Assembly (NCBI GenBank): GCA_036637375.1
Contig: JAVWMQ010000004.1
Location: 4,789-68,788 of the forward strand
DNA from: JAVWMQ01 sp036637375
Lineage (GTDB): Bacteria > Bacillota > Clostridia > Peptostreptococcales > Anaerovoracaceae
Length of the DNA: 64,000 nt
Direction of reading: 5' to 3'
Shown here: positions 44,518 to 53,820 of the stretch, piece after piece
Numbering within the stretch: position 1 is the first letter of the stretch
How the letters are laid out: every line of letters starts with the position of its first letter
Notes under the pieces: model-generated
The model's database searches: none
What the model was told of the DNA's origin: nothing
The model's input: the letters and a program-made list of their open reading frames with translations, nothing else
Made by a program: the position numbers and the translations under genes

Positions 44518-44557
44518 AAAAAATACCATTTATGAAAAATCATAAATGGTATTTTGT
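44518..44557. terminator. Bidirectional terminator between convergent genes
   Basis: AAATACCATTTATGA (44521-44535) pairs perfectly over 15 bp with TCATAAATGGTATTT (44540-44554), loop AAAA. T-runs follow in both directions, so it serves both the HAD gene and the acyl-CoA synthetase gene. Confidence 0.9.
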
Positions 44558-46288
44558 TTACTTGAAATGTCTTTTAATTAGTTCAATTTCCTCGTGTCTT
44601 TTGACTTTTGCTGTAGATGTTTTAATCATAGGCTCGTCAGTTATTATTACACGAATTAAATTTTTGTAATGAGGCATAGTTTCATTTATTTTATCTATAT
44701 CATTTTTAATTATTTTTTCTAAATCTTCAGTGGAGATATCACCGTAGGTGGTTTTTATATATTCTCCATTATATACTATTTTAACCCCAAGGATAAGATC
44801 TGTTTCATCGTCTGCCTTAGGCATACCAAAGACAAAGTTTTCTGCTACATATGGTAGACTTGAAATTAATAACTCGATTTCTTCTGGATAAACATTTTTA
44901 CCATTTTTGAGAACAACAACATTCTTGGAACGACCACTCAAAAATAAGAACCCATCTTTGTCAATATATCCAAGGTCACCTGTATTAAACCAACCATCTA
45001 CAAACACTTTATCTGTTTCTTCTTGGTTTTGATAATAACCAACCATTACATTTGGACCTTTAACAAATACATCACCAATACCTTCGGAGTTTGGTTCGTT
45101 GATTTTAATATCAACGTTGCACATTGCTTTACCTACTGAGCCGATTCTAATATTATTGTTATTTTCGGCAGATACAACAGGGGAAGTTTCGGTAAGTCCA
45201 TAGCCTTGTACAGCAACAATACCAAGGTCTAGGAAACATTCCAATGCTTTTTTATCAATTGCAGAAGCTCCAGTAATTAAAAGTCTTAGATGTCCACCTA
45301 ATTGTTCGTGTATACTAGCAAATACTTTACGTCTAATATCAATTTTGAACTTCAAAAGAAATCTAGTTAGCTTAATCATAGTATTAAAAGTTTTTTCTTT
45401 GCCTTCTTTTTTTACTTTTGTCATTATTTTCTTGTAAATACTTTCTATAAGCAAAGGAACACAGAAAAATACAGAGATTTTATACTCTATAAGATTTTTA
45501 TTAATGTATTTAAGACCATCACAAAATGCTGTACTAACACCAGATGCTAACATTAGCAGTGTTCCTGTTGAACCAAAAGTGTGATGTAGTGGTAGAAGTG
45601 CTAAACTACGCTCGCCTTCAAAAATAAATTCAGAAGATTGAAGTGCATATAAGTTTGAAAGTATATTTTGCTGAGTAAGTGCAACTATTTTAGACATTGA
45701 TGTTGTACCAGAAGTAAAAAGTAAAATAGTTACTTCGTCTTTATCTATTACTTTTTCATCATATGCAGTACTTCCATTATTGATTAATTCAAGCCCTTGG
45801 CTCTTAATAGTTTCAAGTTCTATAAAATCAGTTGAACTATTAAGATTTACAAATAGGTTTACTGTTGTAGAATGTTCATCTTGTATTTTTTTTGCAGTTT
45901 CAAGGTGACCATCATCAAAGAATAAAATATCAGCTTCACTACGTGTTATAGAGGATAGTGTTTCTTCAAATGTTAGACCTTTGTCTAATGGTATTACAAT
46001 GCCAACACCAGCTAGAGTCGCATAGTATGCCAAAAGCCAATTGTAAGAGTTATCTCCTATAATTGCAATTTTTTTGTTTTCGTAGCCAAGGTTTAGCAAT
46101 GCTGTGGCAACAGCTTTTACATCCAAGCAAAATTGATCATAGCTAACTGATGTATAAGTTATTTCTTTTTTAACCTTTTTCTTTAAAATAAAAGCCTCTT
46201 TACCTGAATATCTAGTTGCAATATCTGCAAAAAAATCTTTAAAATCAGAATAATGGGGCTTTTGGAATTCTATTGGTAGCTTATTCAT
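44558..46288 (-). CDS. AMP-forming long-chain fatty acid--CoA ligase-like protein
   Basis: 576 residues on the minus strand, an ANL-superfamily adenylating enzyme. Motifs: LLFTSGTTSMSKIV (the P-loop-like A3), VQGYGLTETSPV (A5), GWFNTGDLGYIDKDGFLFLSGRSKNVVVLKNGKNVYPEEIE (A7-A8 region; key parts GDLGYIDKDG and GRSKNVVVLKNGKNVYP) and a C-terminal Lys in STAKVKRHE. It likely activates a fatty or other carboxylic acid to CoA thioester; acyl-ACP ligase is possible. The gene is divergent from a DUF1836 regulator over a palindrome-rich 157-bp region. Confidence 0.85.
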   Translation of the reverse strand: MNKLPIEFQKPHYSDFKDFFADIATRYSGKEAFILKKKVKKEITYTSVSYDQFCLDVKAVATALLNLGYENKKIAIIGDNSYNWLLAYYATLAGVGIVIPLDKGLTFEETLSSITRSEADILFFDDGHLETAKKIQDEHSTTVNLFVNLNSSTDFIELETIKSQGLELINNGSTAYDEKVIDKDEVTILLFTSGTTSMSKIVALTQQNILSNLYALQSSEFIFEGERSLALLPLHHTFGSTGTLLMLASGVSTAFCDGLKYINKNLIEYKISVFFCVPLLIESIYKKIMTKVKKEGKEKTFNTMIKLTRFLLKFKIDIRRKVFASIHEQLGGHLRLLITGASAIDKKALECFLDLGIVAVQGYGLTETSPVVSAENNNNIRIGSVGKAMCNVDIKINEPNSEGIGDVFVKGPNVMVGYYQNQEETDKVFVDGWFNTGDLGYIDKDGFLFLSGRSKNVVVLKNGKNVYPEEIELLISSLPYVAENFVFGMPKADDETDLILGVKIVYNGEYIKTTYGDISTEDLEKIIKNDIDKINETMPHYKNLIRVIITDEPMIKTSTAKVKRHEEIELIKRHFK

Positions 46289-46342
46289 TTATTGTTCCCT
46301 TTCGTGAGTGTTAATTTCGTTGATAATAACCACTAGGTTATG

Positions 46343-46396
46343 TAGTAATTAATACTATGTTACAACGTTAATTGTAATTTGTCAACTAGTTGACAA
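46343..46396. promoter_or_regulatory. Operator candidates in the acyl-CoA synthetase/DUF1836 divergent region
   Basis: TTGTCAACTAGTTGACAA (46379-46396) is a perfect 18-bp palindrome. Its right half contains TTGACA (46390-46395), a consensus -35 for the rightward gene, with a plausible -10 TATTCT 17 bases on (46413-46418). Two weaker symmetric sites lie beside it: TTACAA-N6-TTGTAA (46360-46377) and TAGTA-N5-TACTA (46343-46357). A repressor here could control both genes. Confidence 0.65.
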
Positions 46397-46445
46397 TAAA
46401 AATAACATATGATATTCTTTTTATAGCCAAAGGAGAAAAGAAAGT

Positions 46446-46925
46446 ATGGAAAATAATTTTAAATTACCAAGATGGGATGATATTCCAGATGTTGACCTTT
46501 ATTTGGAACAAGTTATTTCACTAATAGACAAATGGTTAAAGCCGATTTTGGAAGATGGGGAAAAGAAAGTCGTAACCAAAACGATGATTAACAATTATGT
46601 GAAGTTAAAGATTATAAATCCGCCTGTTAATAAGAAATATGATAAACTAGCGGTTGCATCACTAATTGTAGTTGTAATTTTGAAGCCGGTCTGTTCAATA
46701 CTAGAAATTGGAAAGTTGATTGATCTTGCATTAAAGGCAAACGATAGAGATGTTAGTTACAATCAATTTTGCGAAGTAATAGAGGAAGCGGTTAAGACAG
46801 TTTTTGGTGGGAAAGGAATATCTCCTAGGGGGGATCTAAATGAACCACAATATATACTGAGGAATATAGGAACTGCATTTGCTTGTCAACTATATGTAAA
46901 GAAAACCTATTTGTTAAAAGACTAG
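46446..46925 (+). CDS. DUF1836 domain protein, putative transcription regulator
   Basis: 159 residues. The N-terminal half matches the DUF1836 pattern: LPRWDDIPDVDLYLEQVISL, then VVTKTMINNYVKLKIINPPVNKKY, a MerR-like helix-turn-helix region. The rest is helical (LKPVCSILEIGKLIDL). No membrane segment. The role of the family is not established; DNA binding is inferred from the fold. It lies next to a strong palindrome and faces the acyl-CoA synthetase, so local regulation is plausible. GGAG precedes the ATG. Confidence 0.8.
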   Translation: MENNFKLPRWDDIPDVDLYLEQVISLIDKWLKPILEDGEKKVVTKTMINNYVKLKIINPPVNKKYDKLAVASLIVVVILKPVCSILEIGKLIDLALKANDRDVSYNQFCEVIEEAVKTVFGGKGISPRGDLNEPQYILRNIGTAFACQLYVKKTYLLKD

Positions 46926-46963
46926 TTGCAAATATTGGCATAATAAAGAGAATTTTTAAAAGG

Positions 46964-46991
46964 AACCTAGGACATCAAGTCCTAGGTTTTT
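46964..46991 (+). terminator. Terminator after the DUF1836 gene
   Basis: AACCTAGGAC (46964-46973) and GTCCTAGGTT (46979-46988), perfect 10-bp stem with a 5-base loop, then T. Confidence 0.88.
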
Positions 46992-47047
46992 GAATTAATT
47001 AATATTTTATATCTTAATTAATTCAAGACAAAAAGCATATTTACTAA

Positions 47048-47075
47048 TGATAATGATTAAAAAATATTGTATAAT
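47048..47075 (+). promoter_or_regulatory. Promoter with Fur-box-like sequence before the hybrid kinase
   Basis: TATAAT at 47070-47075 is a good -10. TGATAATGATTAAAA (47048-47062) matches the 7-1-7 Fur consensus TGATAATnATTATCA at all but two positions and covers the -35 area. In AT-rich DNA this can arise by chance. Confidence 0.4.
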
Positions 47076-47111
47076 TAATGGACTAAAGCTGCAATTGAAT
47101 ATGGTGGAAAT

Positions 47112-49871
47112 ATGAATAAGATTAAAAGATGTTTGCTATTAATGCAGGTATTAGTTTTAATAATGTTGAGTGTATCATTAGCACCGGCAATGGCGACGAA
47201 CAATGAAAAGGTAATTAGAGTACCATTTGTTCCACTTGCGGGTTTCTTTGAGATGGATGAAAGAGGGAACAGAACAGGATATGGTGCGGAGTATTTGACA
47301 GAAATCGGTATTGTGTCTGGCTACAGAATCGAATATGTTGATTTCAAGTCATGGGATGCCAGTGTTAAAGGGTTTTATGATGGAAAAGTGGATGCTATTT
47401 TGCCAGTAGAATTTGATGAAAAAACACGATATGATATTGAACTTACAAGAGTGTCAATAGTGGATACTTCATTTGTTTTACTTGGCAAAAAAGGCAGAAA
47501 TGATTTGTATTATAATGATGCTGCTGGAATTCGGAACGTTAGGGTTGGCGCAAAAAAAAGTGAGCTAGACAAATTGACTTCAAAAGAAAAAAAGGACATT
47601 GGAATTACTAGTAGTAATGTTACATATTATGATACCTTTCAACAATTAAGCATTGCATTACATAAGAATAAAGTGGATGCAATTTTTACAAATATTATTA
47701 ATTATAGTGACGAGTATGAGATGTTGGCGGATACACATTGGATTAAAAACTATATTGCAATGAAGAAAGGTGACAAGAGGATTACCGATATAGAGGATGC
47801 TATGGAAACTATTAGTCTTCAAAGCGGTTATTTTGCAAATAATTTGCGAGAAAAATATTTTCATAATATTAACATGATTCCTTTTACAAAAGAAGAAGAA
47901 TTATTTGTAGATGAGCATAAAGTGATAAAAGTAGGTGTTTTGGGAAATAGAAAACCAATAGTTTACTATGATTCAAAAACAAAAAAAGCCAGAGGTATTA
48001 TAATTGATATTATGGATAAAGTCGCGGAAAAAACAGGCTTAAATATTAAGTATGAGGTATATAAGGGGGAAAAAGAATTATCAGAAGCATTAAGTCAACA
48101 TAAAGTTGATATGGCAATTCCTTATTCAGGTAAACAGTATTATGGAGATGGTGTAAAGCTTGTTAAAAGTGTTTCAATGTTCGGAACTTTTGTTAACCTT
48201 GAGAATTTTGGAGGAAACAAGAAGTTACTTGGAGATAAAATTAGAGTTGGCGTGCCAAAAGAGAGGCGCAGTGAAATTCATTTCCTAGAAAGATCGAATC
48301 CAAAGTTTGAAGTGGTTGTATTTGATAATGAATTAGAGGAATTAAATGCTTTGAAGGTTGGTGAAATAGACGCAATAGCACACGATACTTTTACTATATC
48401 TATGCTAAATGAAAATCCACGATATGATGGTATAGAAATAATTCCAAGTTATATGTATTATGTTGAGTGTAATGGAGTTAGTTTGTGTCAAGACAAAATT
48501 CTAATTGAGATTATTAATAAAGGGCTTGAGCGCTTCAAGGTGCATGAAAAAGAGGAAGTCGTAAATAATTATATCACATATGCCAGCTATGAAATGACAA
48601 TAGGAGACTATGTTTATAAATACTGGAAAGCTTTTTTATTCTTTTCAATAATTATTGAAATAATAGTGATTGCGGTAATATTTTATAACAAGAAAAAAGA
48701 GGAATATTATAAGGATATAGAGCAGAAAAATATTGAAGTTTTAGCAGCAAATAAAGCAAAAAATGATTTTATGTCGAGAATGAGTCATGATTTACGAACT
48801 CCAATGAATGCAATTATTGGACTTTCTGATAATAATCTTGTTACATCAAAAGAATACGAGTGCAAAGAAATGATGGACAAAATAAATCATGCAGGTAAGT
48901 ATATGCTCAGTCTTGTAAATGACATTTTGGATTTTGCAAAAATAGAAAACGGAAATTTACATATTAATAATGGACCTCTAAGATATATGAATGTAAAAAA
49001 GAATATTGACGATATAATATTTAATTTGGCAGCAAAAAGTGGACTTACTTATAAATCCATCTTTGATGGCAACGAAAATACTACTATTAGTATTGATGGA
49101 CTGAGATTAGAGCAAATTTGCATAAACTTGCTAAATAATACAGTTAAGTTTACAAAGTCTGGTGGACACATTAGTATAAAAGTTACCCAAGAGATAATTG
49201 GTGAAAAAGCTTTATTAAAAATATGTGTTGAGGATAATGGTATTGGAATGAGCGAAGAATTCCAAAAAACTATGTTTGATCCATTTGAGCAAGAAAACAG
49301 AGGTGACTTCTGCTCAGATAAAGGTACTGGACTTGGTCTAACTATTATTAAAGAGCTAGTTGAACTTATGAAGGGCAAAATATCGGTTAGAAGTGAAATT
49401 AATGGTGGAACCAGGTTTGACCTTGAATTTTTGTGTGATGTTCTGGAAAAGGATGGGAAGTATATAGCGACTAAGGAGAATTACGAAGAACTTAGAGGCA
49501 AGCGAATTTTAGTCGTTGAGGATCACCCTGTAAACCTAGTAGTAGCAAAAAAAGTATTAGAGAAGGTCGGTATGATTGTTGAAAGCTGTTCAAATGGTGA
49601 TGAGGCTATTTTGGAACTTAGCAAATCAGAACCAGGGTATTATGACTGTATTTTGATGGATATTAGAATGCCAGTAAAAGATGGCATCCAAGCGTCAAAA
49701 GAAATAAGGAGTATGGATAGAGCGGATGGAAAAACTATACCTATAATTGCAATGTCTGCAAATACATTTGAAGATGACAAAATTAGATCAAAAGAAGCAG
49801 GAATCAATGTTCATTTGTCAAAACCAATTGATTCAAATGAATTATATTACACTTTAAAAAAATTGTTGTAA
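47112..49871 (+). CDS. BvgS/EvgS-like hybrid sensor histidine kinase with two periplasmic-binding domains
   Basis: 919 residues. A signal peptide/anchor (about 5-28) precedes two tandem SBP_bac_3 (Venus flytrap) domains (about 35-275 and 275-500; VIRVPFVPLAGFFEMDERG and VIKVGVLGNRKPIVYYD). One membrane segment (about 507-528) leads to HisKA with H559 (MSHDLRTPMNAIIG), HATPase (EDNGIGM, GTGLGLTIIKELV) and a C-terminal receiver with D850 (CILMDIRMP). No PAS or HPt domain is visible, and no DNA-binding partner is adjacent, so output must go elsewhere. The external domains should bind an amino acid or small acid. Confidence 0.9.
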   Translation: MNKIKRCLLLMQVLVLIMLSVSLAPAMATNNEKVIRVPFVPLAGFFEMDERGNRTGYGAEYLTEIGIVSGYRIEYVDFKSWDASVKGFYDGKVDAILPVEFDEKTRYDIELTRVSIVDTSFVLLGKKGRNDLYYNDAAGIRNVRVGAKKSELDKLTSKEKKDIGITSSNVTYYDTFQQLSIALHKNKVDAIFTNIINYSDEYEMLADTHWIKNYIAMKKGDKRITDIEDAMETISLQSGYFANNLREKYFHNINMIPFTKEEELFVDEHKVIKVGVLGNRKPIVYYDSKTKKARGIIIDIMDKVAEKTGLNIKYEVYKGEKELSEALSQHKVDMAIPYSGKQYYGDGVKLVKSVSMFGTFVNLENFGGNKKLLGDKIRVGVPKERRSEIHFLERSNPKFEVVVFDNELEELNALKVGEIDAIAHDTFTISMLNENPRYDGIEIIPSYMYYVECNGVSLCQDKILIEIINKGLERFKVHEKEEVVNNYITYASYEMTIGDYVYKYWKAFLFFSIIIEIIVIAVIFYNKKKEEYYKDIEQKNIEVLAANKAKNDFMSRMSHDLRTPMNAIIGLSDNNLVTSKEYECKEMMDKINHAGKYMLSLVNDILDFAKIENGNLHINNGPLRYMNVKKNIDDIIFNLAAKSGLTYKSIFDGNENTTISIDGLRLEQICINLLNNTVKFTKSGGHISIKVTQEIIGEKALLKICVEDNGIGMSEEFQKTMFDPFEQENRGDFCSDKGTGLGLTIIKELVELMKGKISVRSEINGGTRFDLEFLCDVLEKDGKYIATKENYEELRGKRILVVEDHPVNLVVAKKVLEKVGMIVESCSNGDEAILELSKSEPGYYDCILMDIRMPVKDGIQASKEIRSMDRADGKTIPIIAMSANTFEDDKIRSKEAGINVHLSKPIDSNELYYTLKKLL

Positions 49872-49909
49872 AGCTTTGTGTCTTATTTGTGATGTGAATA
49901 GGTTACCTA

Positions 49910-49938
49910 TTGCGTTTTATGTAAATTGAGAGTATAAT
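49910..49938 (+). promoter_or_regulatory. Promoter of the secreted C39-like peptidase gene
   Basis: TTGCGT (49910-49915), 17-base spacer, TATAAT (49933-49938), 33 bases before the start codon. The -10 is perfect and the -35 half-matching. Confidence 0.6.
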
Positions 49939-49970
49939 AATTACAGCCTTGTAATAAAGGAGGAGCAGTT

Positions 49971-51563
49971 ATGATAGAAAATCGAAGGATACTCAGTTTA
50001 ATAATAGCACTAACAGTAATGATAACGAGCGTATTTACATTAAATATAAATACAGCCGAGGCGTCTACTGGTTATTTTAGTGTTGAGGACCTAACGGTAC
50101 CCACTGTATTTGAAGAGGGCCAATCGGTAGATCTTGAGGGTATTATCAAGTCTAAATACAAAATGACTTATGCAAAGATAGGTATTGTTAATGAGAAACA
50201 AGATTGGATTAAAAAGAATTCTATTGAAGTAAAACCTAACAAAACTTCGTATAATTTAAAGTCAATTAACTCTAAATTGGATTTTTCAAAGTTAAAGGTT
50301 GGGACTTACTACTTTAAGGTGAGAGCAAAAGATGAAAAGAAGCATATTGACAATGCAGTATTGAAAGCTTTTGTTGTAAAAGAACCACCGGCATTCCAAA
50401 TGTCAGATGAGACAATTCCAACAAAGACTCATGTAGGAAATCCATTTACATTGAAGGGTAAAATTAAATCATACCATGAAATGAAAGAGGTATATGTTGG
50501 GATTACAGATACAAAAGGTCAATGGAAAAAAGGGTATTATACAAAGGTAAACCCAAAAAGCACTAATTTTGATATTAATAAGGTGGATTCAAAGGTAAAA
50601 ATTTCTAAGCTTGTATCTGGAGTATACAAATATAAAGTTACGACAAAAGATATAAAGAATAGAGAAACCACATTAGTGGATGAACAATTTACGGTTTCAA
50701 AATTAAAAGTGGAAAAAGAGTCAAAGCCGACAGTTATTACTAAAGGCAGAGGATTTGGAATTGTAGGAATTGTAAAATCTAAGTTTACGATTGTTGATGT
50801 TAAGGTTGGAGTTGTAGATAAAAAGGGAGACTGGCAGCCTGATACAATAGCGACAGCATCACCAGAAAAAACTGGCTATGATATAAAGAAACTTGACGCT
50901 AAAGTTCAATTTGATAAGCTAGATGAAGGAGACTATAAATATAAGGTTATCGCAGAGGATAAATATGGAATAGATAGAACTTTGGTTGACCAATCATTTA
51001 AGGTCGTTGAACCAGAAGTTACACCTCCATCACCTCCAAGTGGTGGCGGGGACAATACTGATATTCCGACTTCAGCGGTAGGTAAGAAATTGAGATATAA
51101 TGCAGACAAGTTTTATGCTATCGGCAAACAACCGTTTTCAGGTCCATGTGGATTATATGCAATGGCATATGGTAGATTAGTAATGGATGGAGACTTTGAT
51201 ATGGGTGGATATTCTTCGTACTATGACAAGCTTCGTGCAGAATATGGTATGAATTCAGATTCAGCTCATTGGGGAGAGGCTGGTGCAGGTTCGGTTTATT
51301 CAACATCAACGAAAGCTGTTGCACAAATGGCTTTAGCTGAAATTGAAAAAGGAAAACCAGTAATATTGGACTTAAAGAGTGGGTATACCGGAAATCAGCA
51401 TTTCGTATTAGTTATCGGTTACGTACGAGGTACAACATCGAGTAATGTTAATTCGGGTAGCTTCATTATTTTGGATCCGGCTTCTGGTACGGAAAGGTTA
51501 ATGTCAGATTATCCTCTTTATCAAATTGATGATGTGCAAAAGAGAGTAATTAGATATTACTAA
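49971..51563 (+). CDS. Secreted protein: three repeat modules plus C39-like cysteine peptidase
   Basis: 530 residues. Signal peptide at 1-31 (ILSLIIALTVMITSVFTLNI, then AEA). Three homologous ~100-residue modules follow (about 35-137, 143-247, 248-347), each containing a strand like VYVGITDTKGQWKKG and an end like GVYKYKVTTKD, probably beta-sandwich. A Pro/Gly linker (PPSPPSGGG) leads to a papain-like C39-family domain with C393 (FSGPCGLYAMA), H477 (NQHFVLVIGY) and D502 (ILDPASG). No LPXTG, membrane anchor or wall-binding domain is recognisable at the C-terminus. Strong AAGGAGG site. Substrate unknown; not next to a bacteriocin gene or ABC exporter. Confidence 0.82.
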   Translation: MIENRRILSLIIALTVMITSVFTLNINTAEASTGYFSVEDLTVPTVFEEGQSVDLEGIIKSKYKMTYAKIGIVNEKQDWIKKNSIEVKPNKTSYNLKSINSKLDFSKLKVGTYYFKVRAKDEKKHIDNAVLKAFVVKEPPAFQMSDETIPTKTHVGNPFTLKGKIKSYHEMKEVYVGITDTKGQWKKGYYTKVNPKSTNFDINKVDSKVKISKLVSGVYKYKVTTKDIKNRETTLVDEQFTVSKLKVEKESKPTVITKGRGFGIVGIVKSKFTIVDVKVGVVDKKGDWQPDTIATASPEKTGYDIKKLDAKVQFDKLDEGDYKYKVIAEDKYGIDRTLVDQSFKVVEPEVTPPSPPSGGGDNTDIPTSAVGKKLRYNADKFYAIGKQPFSGPCGLYAMAYGRLVMDGDFDMGGYSSYYDKLRAEYGMNSDSAHWGEAGAGSVYSTSTKAVAQMALAEIEKGKPVILDLKSGYTGNQHFVLVIGYVRGTTSSNVNSGSFIILDPASGTERLMSDYPLYQIDDVQKRVIRYY

Positions 51564-51574
51564 AATGATAATAT

Positions 51575-51612
51575 ACTGGGTAGGTACTTGTTTTGTGCTT
51601 ACTCAGTTTTTT
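51575..51612 (+). terminator. Terminator after the C39-like peptidase gene
   Basis: 51575-51587 pairs with 51595-51607 over 13 bp, including three G-U pairs, 7-base loop, then TTTTT. Confidence 0.82.
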
Positions 51613-51729
51613 GTTGTATAGGTTTTGTGACACTTTGTTAAAGAGTATGTCATAGTTCCGTAACAATAAAATTATATAATGTAGCATAGGTATAAGCTTA
51701 AAACTAACTAGAGAAAGGTTGGAAAATGT

Positions 51730-53592
51730 ATGTGTGGATTTATTGGATTCTTAGATAAGAATCGAGATTATGATGGAGATTCAATTATTGAACAAATGAT
51801 TGAAAGAATTAGACATAGAGGTCCTGATTCCCAGAGACACTATGTTGATGATGAAATTGCTTTGGGCTTTGCAAGACTAAGTATTATTGATGAAGCAAAT
51901 GGTGTTCAGCCTATGGGGAATGAGGAAGGAATGTTAGAATTAGTATTTAATGGTGAGATATATAACTATCTTGAATTAAAAAAAGAATTAATTGATAAGG
52001 GGCATACTTTTGCAACGGATTCTGATACTGAAGTTTTGTTACATGGTTTTGAAGAATATGGCAATAGCTTACCATCTAAATTAAGAGGTATGTTTTCATT
52101 TGTAATATGGGATAAAGTAAACAAAAAAGTTTTTGGTTGTAGAGACCATTTTGGAATAAAACCATTTTATTATTGTGAAATAAATGGAGGATTATTGTTT
52201 GGATCTGAAATTAAAGGATTTTTGCCACATCCAAGATTTGTAAAGAAATTTAATGAACAAAGACTACCAGATTATTTGACATTTAGCTGTGTTCCAGGAT
52301 ATGATACTTTTTTTGAAGGGGTATATAAATTAAAACCGGGGCATTACTTTGAATATGCAGATGGATACCTTAATGTGGTAAAGTATTTTGACAACAGATT
52401 GAAAATCGACCATAGTAAGAATGAAAAATATTTTGTAGATAAAATTAAAGATACACTTGAAGAATCAGTATCAAAACATTTAATCAGTGATTTTGAAGTT
52501 GGATGCTTTTTATCAAGTGGAGTTGACTCAAGCTTTGTAACTTCAGAAGTTAGAAAACATCAAGAGGTAAAGACATATTCACTAGGATATGCAGATGAAA
52601 AATACAATGAGGCAGCTTTAGCTAAAGCTTTTTCGGAAGAAATTGGTGCTGAAAATAGACAAGTTATTATCTCGGCAGAGGACTACTTTAATTCCGTAGG
52701 AAAGGTACAATATCATTTAGATGAACCTTTAGCAAACCCTTCAGCAAATTTACTTTATTTGCTTTCTCAGAGGGCGGCTATGGACTTAAAAGTTGTTTTG
52801 TCTGGCGAAGGTGCTGATGAAATGTTTGGCGGATATAATGTTTATAAGGAACCTTTTGTAGTCAATAAGTACAAAAGAGTTGTTCCGAAGGGAGTTAGAA
52901 AGGCTCTTGCTAACTTTGTTAAAGACAAGAAAAGTTTTAAAGGGAAAGATTTTTTGACTCGTGGAAATATGACAATTGAAGAAAGATATATTGGAAACAG
53001 CAATCTATTTAGGGTTTCTGAGAGAGATTCATACTTGGCAAAAAAATATGATTCCAAGTTACCTGGTGAATATACTAAGCCGTTTTATGATGCTGCAAAA
53101 GATTTAGATGATGTTAGCAAGATGCAATATCTGGATATTAACGTTTGGATGGTTCAAGAAATCTTGTTAAAAGCCGACAAAATGAGTATGGCGAATTCTT
53201 TGGAACTTAGAGTGCCACTTTTGGACAAGGAAGTGTTTGAAGTTGCTAGAACCATTCCTACAAAGTTTAAAGTGGATGGCAAGCAAACTAAACTTGCATT
53301 TAGAAAAGTTGCAGAGCAAAGCATTAATATGGATAGTGCTAGTAGAACTAAAAAAGCCTTTCCGTTGCCACTTGTTGAGTGGATAAGGGAAGACAGATAC
53401 TATGAACTAATTAAAAGTTATCTTTTAAGTGAAACAGCTAAAACATTTTTTAACAATCAAAAAGTAATAGAACTTCTTGAAAAACATAAAAATGGTGAAG
53501 GGAATTATGCTAGAAAAATATGGGCAATATTTACCTTCTTAGTATGGTATGAACAGTTCTTTGGGAATGAAGTAGAAATGAAATCTGAATAA
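51730..53592 (+). CDS. asnB: Asparagine synthase (glutamine-hydrolysing)
   Basis: 620 residues. N-terminal class II glutamine amidotransferase with Cys2 nucleophile (MCGFIGFLDKN, RHRGPDSQ, FNGEIYNY) and a C-terminal synthetase domain with the PPi-loop SSGVDSSF, VVLSGEGADEMFGGY and SLELRVPLLD. It forms Asn from Asp, Gln and ATP. Single gene between terminators with TATAAT at 51675-51680. Some homologues modify other substrates (for example wall peptides), but nothing here suggests that. Confidence 0.93.
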   Translation: MCGFIGFLDKNRDYDGDSIIEQMIERIRHRGPDSQRHYVDDEIALGFARLSIIDEANGVQPMGNEEGMLELVFNGEIYNYLELKKELIDKGHTFATDSDTEVLLHGFEEYGNSLPSKLRGMFSFVIWDKVNKKVFGCRDHFGIKPFYYCEINGGLLFGSEIKGFLPHPRFVKKFNEQRLPDYLTFSCVPGYDTFFEGVYKLKPGHYFEYADGYLNVVKYFDNRLKIDHSKNEKYFVDKIKDTLEESVSKHLISDFEVGCFLSSGVDSSFVTSEVRKHQEVKTYSLGYADEKYNEAALAKAFSEEIGAENRQVIISAEDYFNSVGKVQYHLDEPLANPSANLLYLLSQRAAMDLKVVLSGEGADEMFGGYNVYKEPFVVNKYKRVVPKGVRKALANFVKDKKSFKGKDFLTRGNMTIEERYIGNSNLFRVSERDSYLAKKYDSKLPGEYTKPFYDAAKDLDDVSKMQYLDINVWMVQEILLKADKMSMANSLELRVPLLDKEVFEVARTIPTKFKVDGKQTKLAFRKVAEQSINMDSASRTKKAFPLPLVEWIREDRYYELIKSYLLSETAKTFFNNQKVIELLEKHKNGEGNYARKIWAIFTFLVWYEQFFGNEVEMKSE

Positions 53593-53595
53593 ATA

Positions 53596-53632
53596 AAAAA
53601 AGCTACAGGCTCGCACTTCCTGTAGCTTTTTT
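53596..53632 (+). terminator. Terminator after asnB
   Basis: AAAAAAGCTACAGG (53596-53609) and CCTGTAGCTTTTTT (53619-53632), perfect 14-bp stem with a 9-base loop; reads in both directions. The next ~190 bases up to 53820 are very AT-rich and show no gene. Confidence 0.93.
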
Positions 53633-53820
53633 GGTTATACTAAATATTGTTAATAAGAAGTATCAAAGTATTGTTATAAAAGATAGGACAAATTCATATC
53701 TTATTTGCACAGTTTAACAGAAAATTTTCTTTAAATCAAGAGTATTTTTAATATTTTTTGTATATAAATAACAAATAAAATTAAATAAAACTGTGAGAAT
53801 TTAACAAAACTGTTGATTGC

